A DNA stretch of 64,000 nt from Candidatus Enterococcus ferrettii (GCF_017377655.1 NZ_JAFREL010000003.1:78783-142782); one strand, 5' to 3'. Counted from the first letter of the stretch, positions 8,488 through 17,394 are shown. Notes: a model not told the origin generated them from the letters alone. Translations and numbers: made by a program.

Positions 8488-10251
8488 TTAGTTCACTACT
8501 TGTTCTTTTACATACTCAGCATACAACGGATGGGTTTGCATCAATTCACTATGAGAGCCATGTCCGGTAACCTCACCTTTTTCGATGAAGTAAATCTGAT
8601 CAGCATCTACAATAGTAGAAAGACGATGAGCAATCACTAAAGTTGTTCGTCCCTCCATCAGTTGTTCCAGTGCTCGTTGCACCTTTTCCTCAGACTGGGA
8701 ATCTAAGCTGGCAGTAGCTTCATCCAGCATTAACACATTGGGATCTCGCAAAAAAGCCCGAGCTATGGCGATCCGTTGTTTCTGACCACCAGATAGTTTG
8801 ACGCCTCGTTCTCCTAACTCAGTTTCCAGCTGCTCTGGAAAGTCTCGTACAAATTGGTCTGCATAAGCCAAGGACAAGCCGTGCCACAATTCTTCATCGG
8901 TCAAGGTTCGTTCTAATCCATACTGCAGATTGTCACGAATACTCCCCGCAAAAACAGCACTATCTTGAGAGACGTACCCTATTTGAGAACGCCAATGAGT
9001 CAAATCAAGCTCCTGAATATCCTGACCATCAATCAGCACTTTCCCGCTGGTTGGTTGATAAAAACGTTCCAACAAAGCAAAGATGGTTGATTTCCCGCCA
9101 CCACTTGGTCCAGCAAAAGCAATCACCGTATTAGGTTTGGCTTCAAAAGAAACGTTAGATAAAACAGGTCGTTCAGCAGTATAACCAAAGGAGAGGTTTT
9201 CAGCCCCAATGGTTTTTCCTGCAACAACGATTTCTTTGCCTTGACCTACTGGTTCAACTGACGTTTCTAGAATTTGTTCAATCCGTTCTGTAGCACCCAT
9301 AGCTTTTTGTACCTGTGAAAAGAAGGTAGCAAATGTGGCTGCTGGCATAATGATATTGAACAAATATAAAAGGAAAGCTACTAATTCACCGCTGCTTAAA
9401 GTACCAGCTTGGACCCGAACCGCACCATAGCCAAGAATTCCGACGAATAAACCCAACATTGCAGTCATCATGATTGGCTGCAACACAGCTTCTACCTTGG
9501 CATCTTTTACCCCAAGGCGAAAAATACGATTGATAAACTCGCCACCACTGCGTTTCTCAAATTCTTCACCATTACTGGATTTAATCAAACGGATTTCTGA
9601 CAGCTTTTCGCTAGCTTCAGCATTAAAATCTGCCGTAGCTGCCTGAAGCTGCTTGCCTATTTTCATCATGATTCGACCAATTGGCAGCATGATTAAAACC
9701 ATCACTGGTACCGCCAAAAACATCAAGGCTGCCATTTTCCAATCCATTACAAACAAAATAATCATGGAGCCAACTAATTGAATGGCTCCGGTAATAAAGT
9801 TAGGAAATTGAGAAGTCACCAATTCTTTAATTACCGATGTATCATTGACCAACCGCGAACTGCTTTCACCAGATTTATGATCATCAAAATAGCCCACTGG
9901 TAATTTCAATAGATGACTCCACAATCTTTCTCGCAAAGTCTTTACAGCACTCTCACCAACATAACGCAATAAAAAACCGCCAATGGTTCCAAATCCCAAT
10001 TGCACAGCAAAGGCTAAGATCAATACAACCAGCATCTTACTGTCAATTCGGGCCAACTCACTAGTATCAATCAGTCCTTTAGTCAGCTGCGGTACAATTA
10101 AGCTGGCTCCACTCGTGACTAAGCTTAAGCCAATACCCAAAAAGAATAAAAACTTTTTAGGGTTGACACTGTTAATTAAGCGAATAAAATCTCTTAATTT
10201 AAAGGCGGGTTTCCCCGTCATTTCCGTTACCTCTTCAATCCTTCGATCCAT
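8488..10251 (-). CDS. ABC exporter, fused permease and ATPase (multidrug type)
   Basis: This 587-residue half-transporter has an N-terminal six-helix exporter domain (about 30-320) and a C-terminal ATPase domain. ATPase motifs are complete: Walker A GPSGGGKST, Q-loop YVSQDSAVF, signature LSGGQKQR, Walker B VLMLDEATASLD and switch AHRLS. It resembles the LmrA/BmrA group, which work as homodimers exporting amphiphilic drugs or lipids. I chose ATG at 10251 because GGAGGATTCAAG precedes it perfectly; a further upstream in-frame start would overlap the MarR gene. The MarR regulator lies 44 bases upstream in the same direction, which suggests a drug-sensing regulator-exporter operon. The real substrate is unknown. 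Confidence 0.88.
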   Translation of the reverse strand: MDRRIEEVTEMTGKPAFKLRDFIRLINSVNPKKFLFFLGIGLSLVTSGASLIVPQLTKGLIDTSELARIDSKMLVVLILAFAVQLGFGTIGGFLLRYVGESAVKTLRERLWSHLLKLPVGYFDDHKSGESSSRLVNDTSVIKELVTSQFPNFITGAIQLVGSMIILFVMDWKMAALMFLAVPVMVLIMLPIGRIMMKIGKQLQAATADFNAEASEKLSEIRLIKSSNGEEFEKRSGGEFINRIFRLGVKDAKVEAVLQPIMMTAMLGLFVGILGYGAVRVQAGTLSSGELVAFLLYLFNIIMPAATFATFFSQVQKAMGATERIEQILETSVEPVGQGKEIVVAGKTIGAENLSFGYTAERPVLSNVSFEAKPNTVIAFAGPSGGGKSTIFALLERFYQPTSGKVLIDGQDIQELDLTHWRSQIGYVSQDSAVFAGSIRDNLQYGLERTLTDEELWHGLSLAYADQFVRDFPEQLETELGERGVKLSGGQKQRIAIARAFLRDPNVLMLDEATASLDSQSEEKVQRALEQLMEGRTTLVIAHRLSTIVDADQIYFIEKGEVTGHGSHSELMQTHPLYAEYVKEQVVN

Positions 10252-10295
10252 CTTGAATCCTCCTCTTCTGAGATATTCATCAGAAGTCTTCTCTA

Positions 10296-11045
10296 TTAAA
10301 AATCTTTCCATTCATCGTTTTCATCTGTACGATGGTCTTCGTCAAAAGGCTTCGGTCCACGAGGGTCGCCACCAAAGCCGCCACCCCAGAAATCTTGTGG
10401 AAACTCAGGCTTGCCTCCTCGTGGAAAACCATTCGGGAATCCACCGCGACGTCCCCCACAAAACGGATTGTTTCGCATTTCCTTACGCATCTCATCACGG
10501 AATTTACGACGATCGTCCCGTGATAAATTGCGCCAGTCACCACCAAAATCACCAAACTGTTCCCGGAAATCCTGCATTTGCCGCAAACGGTCCATCGGGT
10601 CAACAAAGCGCTCGGCTTGTTCTTGGAACTTTTTATCCCAGCCAGCTGCAATCTTCTGTAAATACTCGCTGAACTGCTGTTTTTCCTCCTCAGTTAGACC
10701 AGCAAAGAAATCTTCGCTTTGATCTTTACCACTGCCTGCTAAACTAGAAATTTTTTCTCTGCCTTGATCAGTTAAAAAAACCCGTTTCAAACGGCGATCC
10801 TGTTCTTCTTCTTTGCGAACAACATCGCCACTTTTTTCCATTTTCTTCAACAGCTCTGCTAGCGAGCTAGGACGCAAATCTAAAATTTCAGCCAGCTGGC
10901 TTTGAATTAATCCATCTTCTTTTTCTAAAATAGCTAAAACCCGCAGCTGTCCAGTCAAGTGTTGTTTTCTTTGACTCATGAAGGCATTGCTTGCTGAACT
11001 GATGAAACGCATCTGTTTCATTAAATTATCGGTAAATTGACTCAT
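10296..11045 (-). CDS. MarR-family repressor with long Gly/Phe/Pro-rich tail
   Basis: Residues 1-145 form a MarR-type winged-helix regulator: recognition region SQLAEILDLRPSSLAELL and wing EEQDRRLKRVFLTDQG. Residues 147-249 are unusual for the family: a charged stretch (DRLRQMQDFREQFGD, RDDRRKFRDEMRKEM) and then a Gly/Phe/Pro-rich low-complexity region (195-233). Normal MarR proteins are about 140-170 residues. The gene is first in an operon with the ABC exporter. Its promoter has a palindromic operator filling the -35/-10 spacer and a second one downstream, so autorepression is likely. The tail could bind the inducer, oligomerise or contact the membrane; this is speculative. Confidence 0.88.
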   Translation of the reverse strand: MSQFTDNLMKQMRFISSASNAFMSQRKQHLTGQLRVLAILEKEDGLIQSQLAEILDLRPSSLAELLKKMEKSGDVVRKEEEQDRRLKRVFLTDQGREKISSLAGSGKDQSEDFFAGLTEEEKQQFSEYLQKIAAGWDKKFQEQAERFVDPMDRLRQMQDFREQFGDFGGDWRNLSRDDRRKFRDEMRKEMRNNPFCGGRRGGFPNGFPRGGKPEFPQDFWGGGFGGDPRGPKPFDEDHRTDENDEWKDF

Positions 11046-11067
11046 AATAGATTCCTCTTTCCTTTTT

Positions 11068-11126
11068 AGTTCGGTGCCGAACTATTTAACGTTCTTCATT
11101 ATAGTTCGGTACCGAACAGTTGTCAA
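11068..11126 (-). promoter_or_regulatory. Consensus promoter with two MarR operators
   Basis: On the minus strand TTGACA (11126-11121), a 17-base spacer and TATAAT (11103-11098) form a perfect sigma-A promoter. The spacer contains the perfect palindrome GTTCGGTACCGAAC (11104-11117). A second copy, AGTTCGGTGCCGAACT (11068-11083), lies 35-36 bases further downstream, just after the expected transcription start. A bound repressor would block polymerase at both positions. Confidence 0.88.
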
Positions 11127-11248
11127 CTGATTTCGTTCCTCAAAGTAAAATATTCAATAAAAATCGAATTCCTTGCTATAATAAGAGGACTTGTTCTATG
11201 GATTCTAGTAGAATATGGATTGGATTTATGACAATTGGAGATGTTTGA

Positions 11249-13048
11249 ATGGTTTATGTAAAGAATAGTTTTCTGCACTTATTTCGTTTTCTACGCAGTA
11301 CGACGGCCTATTTTCGGGATGTTTTACTGCTGCACGGCTTTATGCTGTTTGTACTTTTGCCCTTTTTAACCAGCCTAATTAAGTTTATTTTAAGGCGCGG
11401 GCACATTGATTATTTATCGTATGATTCTTTGGGAATTATTTTTCGAGATCATCCGGGAGTATTGGTTTCCTTGATCGCCGTCTTGTTGGCGATTTTGATT
11501 GGGGTATTTTTCGAATTTACCTTTTTGCTGATTAGTGTTTTCTTTATTAAAAAGAAAGAACCCATTTCCTTAAGGCAGCTTTTAACCGGTACTTTAATTC
11601 AGCTAAAAAAAATTCGGGTATCCACAATCTTATTTTTCTTAGTGTATTTCCTGTTGATTTTACCCTTTAGTGGATTGAACTTTAATTCGGATTTGCTGGC
11701 GAAGGTAAAAATTCCCGCCTTCATTTTAGATTATATTTTTGCTAATCGAGTGGCCATCATTGCTTCAGTAGTAGTAGCTTATCTAGTCTTGATCTACTTT
11801 TCAATTCGTTTCATTTTTGCTTTACCGGAAATGATTCTGAGAGATCGCCGGTTTAAGCAAGCCGTTAAGGAAAGCTGGGAGGCTACTAAGGGTTGGAATT
11901 TCCTGCGGATCTTGGGACAATTCCTTTTGATTAGTGCATCTGTTGTACTTTTGGCCTCACTTAGTTATGGTGCCGTCTTCTTAGTATTAAGCCTAATTGA
12001 GATGAAATTGCCTGAATATGCTCTACCTAGTGCAGTGGTTGCTATGACAGTAATGCAATTTATTTTCTTGGCGAATATTGTTCTTTCAACAGTTGGTATT
12101 TTTTACATTACAATTTCCTACATGGATGACAACAATTTGCTAAACACACTGCCTGATTGGTTTCAACAGGATACACCTAAGGAAGTCTGGTCTTTTGGGA
12201 AAGTTTCTTTATTTATTGTTGTAGCTGTACTCTTTGGAATCGGTGTTGGTACTTACAATACCAACTACCTTAGCAATTATTCCTTAAAGGCGCCTCAAAC
12301 AGTTTCCCATCGCGGTGTTTCTGACAGTAATGGCGTCCAGAACAGTTTAACTGCACTGCGCAAAACTGCGAAATTGCACCCTTCTTATGTTGAGATGGAT
12401 GTTCAAGAAACCAAGGATAAGCAATTTGTCGTCATGCATGATTTCAATTTGCAAGCCTTGACAGGTGTCAACAAGCGGCCTAATCAACTGACTTTGACTG
12501 AACTAGAAAAACTTAAGGTAAAAGAAAATGGTCAAAGTGCTCCACTGGTTTCTTTTGACGATTATATGGCAGAGGCTGAAGCAATCAATCAACCTTTGAT
12601 GATCGAGATCAAGGCAACTCCCCAGGACAGTCCTGATATGGTAGATCGTTTTATTGAGAAATATAAGCAGGCGATTTTAGATCATCATTCTATTTTACAG
12701 ACGTTAGATTTCAATGTTGCCACGCAATTGAAGGAAAAGGCCCCGGAATTTTATGTTGGCTATATCATGCCTTTCAATATTGTCGGTCCTCCGATTTCCA
12801 AAGTTGATTTTTTTACGATGGAATACACCACCTTGAATCGCAACTTTATTGATGCTGCTCATGATGATGGCAAAGATGTTTTTGCTTGGACAGTGAATGA
12901 CGAGGACACCATGACTCGGATGATGTTTTATGGAGTGGATGGTATTGTGACAGATAATTTGGAGTTGTTGAATCAAACGATTAAAACTGATTTGAAGGAT
13001 CCGACTTATGCCGATAAATTATTCTATTTTGTAACAGGGATCGGCTAA
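11249..13048 (+). CDS. Glycerophosphodiester phosphodiesterase with N-terminal membrane domain
   Basis: This 599-residue protein has about eight membrane segments in residues 1-345, matching the GDPD membrane domain, followed by an outward-facing glycerophosphodiester phosphodiesterase barrel (about 350-580). Catalytic residues are visible: H354-R355 in SHRGVSD, E382 and D384 in VEMDVQ, and H397 in VMHDFN. The enzyme splits glycerophosphodiesters, or possibly lipoteichoic-acid-derived products, to glycerol-3-phosphate and an alcohol. It starts with ATG after TTGGAGATG and stands as a single gene ending at a strong bidirectional hairpin. The neighbours give no hint of a more specific role. Confidence 0.9.
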   Translation: MVYVKNSFLHLFRFLRSTTAYFRDVLLLHGFMLFVLLPFLTSLIKFILRRGHIDYLSYDSLGIIFRDHPGVLVSLIAVLLAILIGVFFEFTFLLISVFFIKKKEPISLRQLLTGTLIQLKKIRVSTILFFLVYFLLILPFSGLNFNSDLLAKVKIPAFILDYIFANRVAIIASVVVAYLVLIYFSIRFIFALPEMILRDRRFKQAVKESWEATKGWNFLRILGQFLLISASVVLLASLSYGAVFLVLSLIEMKLPEYALPSAVVAMTVMQFIFLANIVLSTVGIFYITISYMDDNNLLNTLPDWFQQDTPKEVWSFGKVSLFIVVAVLFGIGVGTYNTNYLSNYSLKAPQTVSHRGVSDSNGVQNSLTALRKTAKLHPSYVEMDVQETKDKQFVVMHDFNLQALTGVNKRPNQLTLTELEKLKVKENGQSAPLVSFDDYMAEAEAINQPLMIEIKATPQDSPDMVDRFIEKYKQAILDHHSILQTLDFNVATQLKEKAPEFYVGYIMPFNIVGPPISKVDFFTMEYTTLNRNFIDAAHDDGKDVFAWTVNDEDTMTRMMFYGVDGIVTDNLELLNQTIKTDLKDPTYADKLFYFVTGIG

Positions 13049-13090
13049 GAAAAAATGAGCGATACGCCTTGGCGTACCGCTCATTTTTTA
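13049..13090. terminator. Bidirectional terminator between GDPD and fructokinase
   Basis: An AAAAAATGAGCG...TACGCC arm pairs with GGCGTACCGCTCATTTTTT, giving a stem with A and T runs on both sides. It serves both convergent genes. Confidence 0.9.
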
Positions 13091-13957
13091 TGAATGCAGC
13101 TTAGCTTCTCTAGCTAATGCTAGGCAGCCAATCGTTCCCGCGTTGTCTTCCAAAGCTGGGGTGACAATGTATTTAATCAGTTCAGGTACTTCCACGTATT
13201 GATTCATCAGACGTTCGAAAGCCCGATGAACGTTTGTCATTAAGTGGTGCTGCTTCATCACACCACCACCAAAAATAATTACGTCTGGCGAAAGCATCAA
13301 GGTAGTATTGTATGCACACTGGGCAATGTATTCAGCCTCTATTTCCCAGAAAGGATCATCATGATCTAAGGCTTGCCCCTTTTTACCTAACCGCTCTTCA
13401 ATTGCGGGTCCAGCAGCCATGCCCTCTAAGCAATGACTATGGAAAGGACAACTGCCGGCAAAATCATCGGCTGGATGATTTCTTACCAGCATATGTCCCA
13501 TTTCTGGATGGCTAAAGCCTTCAACAAATTTACCTTCCTGTAGGGCCCCACCCCCGATTCCAGTACCAATCGTATAATAAACCACACTAGCTAATCCTTT
13601 GCCATTTCCAGCAACATACTCTCCAAAACAAGCCGCGTTTACATCAGTCGTCCAAGCAATTGGCAAATCAAAATTCTGCTTCATGGTTCCTACGAAGTCA
13701 AAATTCTGCCAAGCCAATTTAGGAGTCGAGGTAATATAGCCATAGGTTTTGGAAGCACGATGAATATCAATCGGACCAAAGGAACCAATGCCTATGCTTT
13801 CTAACTCAGCCTCGTATTTTTTGAAAAACTCTATCACCAACAGCAAAGTTTCAGCTGGCGTGGTAGTAGGAAAGCTTTCTCTGGCAATAATTTCTAAGTC
13901 GCTGGTTCCAATTGCACAAACAAACTTCGTGCCGCCAGCTTCAATTGCTCCAAGCAT
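13088..13957 (-). CDS. scrK: Fructokinase, ROK family
   Basis: This 289-residue cytosolic kinase phosphorylates free fructose (or another hexose) with ATP. It has the ROK N-terminal phosphate loop GAIEAGGTKFVCAIG, the YYTIGTGIGGG motif and a zinc site HPEMGH...CPFHSHCLEG typical of the ScrK/YdhR/Gmk fructokinase branch. Length equals the family norm. It is the last gene of a five-gene operon (EIIA-Glc, endonuclease-like, VOC, oligo-1,6-glucosidase, kinase). A fructokinase beside an alpha-glucosidase suggests a substrate that releases fructose, such as isomaltulose, but it may also serve sucrose or mannose use. Confidence 0.9.
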   Translation of the reverse strand: MLGAIEAGGTKFVCAIGTSDLEIIARESFPTTTPAETLLLVIEFFKKYEAELESIGIGSFGPIDIHRASKTYGYITSTPKLAWQNFDFVGTMKQNFDLPIAWTTDVNAACFGEYVAGNGKGLASVVYYTIGTGIGGGALQEGKFVEGFSHPEMGHMLVRNHPADDFAGSCPFHSHCLEGMAAGPAIEERLGKKGQALDHDDPFWEIEAEYIAQCAYNTTLMLSPDVIIFGGGVMKQHHLMTNVHRAFERLMNQYVEVPELIKYIVTPALEDNAGTIGCLALAREAKLHS

Positions 13958-13960
13958 CCC

Positions 13961-15640
13961 TTACCCTTCTTTCCTTAACAAATAAGCTTTACTTTCATAA
14001 GGACGCAGTGTAGTACCTAAGTCCGTGTCATAGTTAGCAATAAGTGCCTTTGCATCAGCCGGTATTGCGAAATCACGAGACACTGTTTGATCAGTGAAAT
14101 TATTAATAACCACCAGCTGCTGATCCTTATAATTACGAATATAGGCAAATACTTCTGAATCTTCAGCATTCAACAATTCATAATCTCCGTAAATAATGAT
14201 TGGGTATTCCTTCCGCAGCTGATTAATTTTTTTGTAGAAGTAAAAGATTGACTCTGGATCTTCTTTAGCTGCAGCAACATTAATCTTCGTATAATTTGGG
14301 TTCACTCCCAACCAAGATTCCCCCGTAGTAAACCCAGCTTGATTCGTATTTTCCCACTGCATTGGTGTACGAGCGTTGTCCCGGGAAGAATGGTGAACAA
14401 ACTCCATCATTACTTTTGGTGTCAACCGTTTTTGTTCCTCAACCAAATCATGATAAGCATTCAAAGTATCAATATCACGATAATCCGTAATCTGATCAAA
14501 GGCCACATTGGTCATTCCAATTTCTTCACCTTGGAAAATATACGGTGTCCCTTGCATAAAGTGCATGGTTACTGCTAGCATTTTTGCTGATAACTCACGA
14601 TATTCTGCTGAATCATCGCCAAAACGAGAGACCACTCGCGGACGATCATGATTATTCCAATATAAACTGTTCCAAGCTTTGTTATGAAGCTCCACCTGCC
14701 ATTTAGACAGAATCCGTTTCAGTTCGACTAAATCAAACCGCTCATTGCTCCATTTTCCAAGACCTTCTTTGCTATCATCAATTACTGCATGTTCAAATTG
14801 GAAAACCATTTGCAGCTCATCCGAATTAAAGCCGGTATAACAAATTGCATCTTCAGTAGAAACGCCCGGTGTTTCACCTACTGTAATAATATCTGCCTTT
14901 GACAAAACTTTTTCATTCATTTCTTTTAAATAGTGATGAACATTAGGTCCATTGGCAACCATCTCCATTGATGAGCTGTGTTTTCCATAATTCACGGAAG
15001 GGTCATCTGGAAAAGCTGCGTCCTTGGAAATCAAATTAATCACATCCATTCGGAAACCATCTACGCCCTTATCCAACCACCAGTTCATAATATCGTAAAT
15101 TTCTTGACGAACATTGGGGTTATCCCAATTTAAATCTGGTTGTTTTTTGGAGAAAATGTGCAGATAATATTGTCCAGTTGTTTCATCATATTCCCAAGCT
15201 TTGCCACCGAAATCAGAAGCCCAATTGTTTGGTTCCTTGCCATTGACTGGATCCTTCCAAATATAATAATCGCGATAAGGATTATCCTTAGACTTGCGGC
15301 TTTCTTCAAACCAGCGATGTTCATCAGAGGTATGGTTTACCACTAAGTCCATCATGATTTTCAAACCCAGTTCGTGAGCTTTTTCAATCATCGCTTCAAC
15401 ATCCTTCATCGTGCCATATTCTGGTAATATAGCTTGATAATCGCTGATGTCATAGCCGTTATCATCATTGGGTGATTGATAAACTGGACTCAACCAAACC
15501 ACATCGACTCCCAAATCTTTTAAATGAGGAAGTCGTTGAATAATGCCCGGGATATCTCCGATGCCATCGCCGTTGCTGTCTTGAAAGCTGCGAGGATAAA
15601 TTTGATAGACCACCGCTTCCTTCCACCATGTTTGTTCCAT
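13961..15640 (-). CDS. malL: Oligo-1,6-glucosidase / alpha-glucosidase, GH13
   Basis: This 559-residue GH13 enzyme hydrolyses non-reducing alpha-glucosyl ends of small sugars in the cytoplasm. The start WWKEAVVYQIYPRSF and SPNDDNGYDISDY are family hallmarks. Catalytic residues are D199 (GFRMDVIN), E256 (VGETPG) and D332 (NNHDRPR). Val200 after the nucleophile is the residue linked to alpha-1,6 specificity; alpha-1,4-specific relatives carry Thr there. I chose ATG at 15640 because AAGGAGGAGCAGTA precedes it; upstream in-frame starts would run through the VOC gene. It has no signal peptide. Trehalose-6-phosphate hydrolase is a related alternative, less likely given the context. Confidence 0.9.
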   Translation of the reverse strand: MEQTWWKEAVVYQIYPRSFQDSNGDGIGDIPGIIQRLPHLKDLGVDVVWLSPVYQSPNDDNGYDISDYQAILPEYGTMKDVEAMIEKAHELGLKIMMDLVVNHTSDEHRWFEESRKSKDNPYRDYYIWKDPVNGKEPNNWASDFGGKAWEYDETTGQYYLHIFSKKQPDLNWDNPNVRQEIYDIMNWWLDKGVDGFRMDVINLISKDAAFPDDPSVNYGKHSSSMEMVANGPNVHHYLKEMNEKVLSKADIITVGETPGVSTEDAICYTGFNSDELQMVFQFEHAVIDDSKEGLGKWSNERFDLVELKRILSKWQVELHNKAWNSLYWNNHDRPRVVSRFGDDSAEYRELSAKMLAVTMHFMQGTPYIFQGEEIGMTNVAFDQITDYRDIDTLNAYHDLVEEQKRLTPKVMMEFVHHSSRDNARTPMQWENTNQAGFTTGESWLGVNPNYTKINVAAAKEDPESIFYFYKKINQLRKEYPIIIYGDYELLNAEDSEVFAYIRNYKDQQLVVINNFTDQTVSRDFAIPADAKALIANYDTDLGTTLRPYESKAYLLRKEG

Positions 15641-15659
15641 TACTGCTCCTCCTTGTAAA

Positions 15660-16049
15660 CTACAGATTAATCTGACAAAATTCGATTTTTTCTTGGTTGG
15701 GTCCTTCGATGATGAAAAAACGAATGCCCTTTTTCCAATAATGCAGAGATTCAATCCCATTAGAAACAATTGGGTATGGCATTTTTTTAACCGCCTGATA
15801 TAGTTCATCAATCTTAACTACATCTAAGGCAATATGATCAATTGCACCAATCTGACGCTCTTCCTCTAACTCCCACAGCTCAATCACTAACCCTTTTAAT
15901 TCCATGAAGGCAACCGCTCCGCCGCTTACCTGATCTTCTTCATTTATTAATTGAAAGCCCAAGTTTTCGTAAAAGGCGATCGAATCCGCCATTTTTTTTG
16001 TGGGAATTCCAATATGCTGCAACCCTTGAATGTATTCCTTAACTAGCAT
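15660..16049 (-). CDS. VOC-superfamily protein (glyoxalase/dioxygenase fold)
   Basis: This 129-residue protein has two beta-alpha-beta-beta-beta repeats of the vicinal oxygen chelate fold, beginning GLQHIGIPTKKMADSIAFYENLGF and continuing with IDHIALDV in the second half. Likely metal ligands are the histidines in QHIGI and DHIAL and the glutamates in LVIELWE and PNQEKIEF. The substrate is unknown; family members include glyoxalases and epimerases. I chose ATG at 16049, spaced eight bases from AAAGGAAG. The start overlaps the end of the endonuclease-like gene by 11 bases, which shows translational coupling in the alpha-glucoside operon. Confidence 0.8.
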   Translation of the reverse strand: MLVKEYIQGLQHIGIPTKKMADSIAFYENLGFQLINEEDQVSGGAVAFMELKGLVIELWELEEERQIGAIDHIALDVVKIDELYQAVKKMPYPIVSNGIESLHYWKKGIRFFIIEGPNQEKIEFCQINL

Positions 16050-16896
16050 ATGCACAACTTCCTTTCGCCTCTGGCTTAATTTCTACTGCAATCCCACAAT
16101 GATCAGAAATCATCGGGTAATTTTTATTATCAAAAATTGTTTGATACGAAGCTACTGGCAGCTTCCTTGACGTAAACACATAGTCAATCCGCAGCTTCTC
16201 CTGGTTCTCATCCCAACCAGCGATTTTCTTCGTTACTGTATGTTCCCCTGTTTTTTCCTGCGCTGCATGAAAGCTATCCTGCCACTGCTGCTGTGCTTGA
16301 ATTAGTTGATACCCTTCAGCTGCTTGCTGTGCATCGTTGTTAAAATCCCCCAATAAGTACGTGGGCTGCTTCAGACAAGGTTGGATCGCCTGTTCAAATG
16401 TTTGCCATTCTTCTGTAAACAAAGTCTCTCCTTCAAATTCCCACCAAGAAAAATGAGCGGAGTAGAACCATTGCAATTCCCCCTCCAATTCCACACTAGC
16501 TCCTACGACTGTACGCCGGCGAACATCTTCAAAATCCAGCTCTGAACGGAAGGTTATCTTTTTTGTTTCCTGAAAAGGCACCCGCGATAACAGGGCAGTT
16601 CCTTCTTCGTAGATATCAAAGCCAACATGGCAATCGCCCCAAATACCAAAATATTCTATACCCTTATTGGCCAAAATTTTTAGCAGCAGATGAGCAAAGT
16701 TGTCTTCTTTAATCGGAACCTTTGACAAAGAACAAACCTGACTGTCTTCTACTGACTGACTGCCGCGGAATTGATTGACCTCCTGCAAGGCGATAACGTC
16801 GAATTTTTCTTTAACAATTGCTTCAGCCAGCTGATGCAGCTTAGCAATCTGATCTGATTCTACCCAGCTATGGGTGTTCAGGGTTAATAACTTCAT
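16039..16896 (-). CDS. Endonuclease/exonuclease/phosphatase-family hydrolase
   Basis: This 285-residue protein has the EEP fold shared by exonuclease III, DNase I and inositol phosphatases. Motifs are LLTLNTHSW at the start, VIALQEVNQF with the metal-binding Glu, YLLGDFNNDA, and the C-terminal ISDHCGIAVEI with the catalytic Asp-His. It has no signal peptide, so it acts in the cytoplasm. Its place inside a sugar operon, between EIIA-Glc and a VOC gene, argues for a phosphoesterase role in sugar or nucleotide metabolism rather than DNA repair; this is inference. ATG at 16896 lies nine bases after the EIIA stop. Confidence 0.85.
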   Translation of the reverse strand: MKLLTLNTHSWVESDQIAKLHQLAEAIVKEKFDVIALQEVNQFRGSQSVEDSQVCSLSKVPIKEDNFAHLLLKILANKGIEYFGIWGDCHVGFDIYEEGTALLSRVPFQETKKITFRSELDFEDVRRRTVVGASVELEGELQWFYSAHFSWWEFEGETLFTEEWQTFEQAIQPCLKQPTYLLGDFNNDAQQAAEGYQLIQAQQQWQDSFHAAQEKTGEHTVTKKIAGWDENQEKLRIDYVFTSRKLPVASYQTIFDNKNYPMISDHCGIAVEIKPEAKGSCAYAS

Positions 16897-16905
16897 GGCA
16901 AATCC

Positions 16906-17394
16906 TCACTTCTCTTTGATAACGCCGATTGCTTCGCCTTGCTGAACGGCCTTGGTTTGAATCTCAGGTAACGGAAACTGCTCACTGTTAGTCACAATCA
17001 GAATGACATCCGTTGTCTTGCTGTTATCTTCAATTTGACGCCGATTCATTTTAGCGACTGGTGATTCGGCAGTTACCTGCTCACCTTCCTTAACCAAGAT
17101 TTCAAAAGGAACACCTTCCAGCTCCACTGTATCTATACCCATGTGAAGTAAAACCTCTGCCCCATTGGTTAATTTAAAGGTAACTGCATGTTTCGTGGGA
17201 AATATACTAATCACTTCTCCAGCTGAAGGAGCGAATATCTCATCTGCTTGGGGCTCAATTGCAAAACCGTCTCCCATCATTTTCGTTGAAAAAACTTCAT
17301 CTTCAACCGCTGTAATTGGCTTTAAGAGACCCGCTGTAATTGCGTATAAAGAAAGATCAGCTGGTTTCGCTGATTTTTTGAAAAAATTGAACAT
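16906..17394 (-). CDS. crr: PTS glucose-type EIIA protein (Crr-like)
   Basis: This 162-residue soluble phosphocarrier accepts phosphate from HPr and passes it to an EIIB domain. The phosphorylated His is H84 in VLLHMGIDTVEL and the second active-site His is H69 in FPTKHAVTF. The structural stretch SPVAKMNRRQI is also present. Both EIICB proteins in this window (3.9-5.5 and 18.5-20.1 kb) lack an EIIA domain, so this protein is their most likely donor. It is the first gene of the malL-scrK operon, preceded by AGGAGGAATAAG, and follows the AraC-type gene after a terminator. Confidence 0.93.
   Translation of the reverse strand: MFNFFKKSAKPADLSLYAITAGLLKPITAVEDEVFSTKMMGDGFAIEPQADEIFAPSAGEVISIFPTKHAVTFKLTNGAEVLLHMGIDTVELEGVPFEILVKEGEQVTAESPVAKMNRRQIEDNSKTTDVILIVTNSEQFPLPEIQTKAVQQGEAIGVIKEK

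Noticed and set aside
9983..10672. Long plus-strand frame opposite the ABC exporter start and the MarR tail
   Set aside because: It is antisense to two well-supported genes, has no ribosome site, and its length is explained by the biased composition of the MarR tail.
10280..10722. Other frames of 100-125 codons within the MarR tail region
   Set aside because: They arise from the Gly/Arg/Pro-rich codons of the MarR tail in shifted frames and lack start signals.
13961..15811. Long N-terminal extension of the oligo-1,6-glucosidase
   Set aside because: The extension overlaps the VOC gene, and the AAGGAGGAG ribosome site directly before ATG 15640 together with the WWKEAVVYQIYPRSF family start fixes the shorter form.
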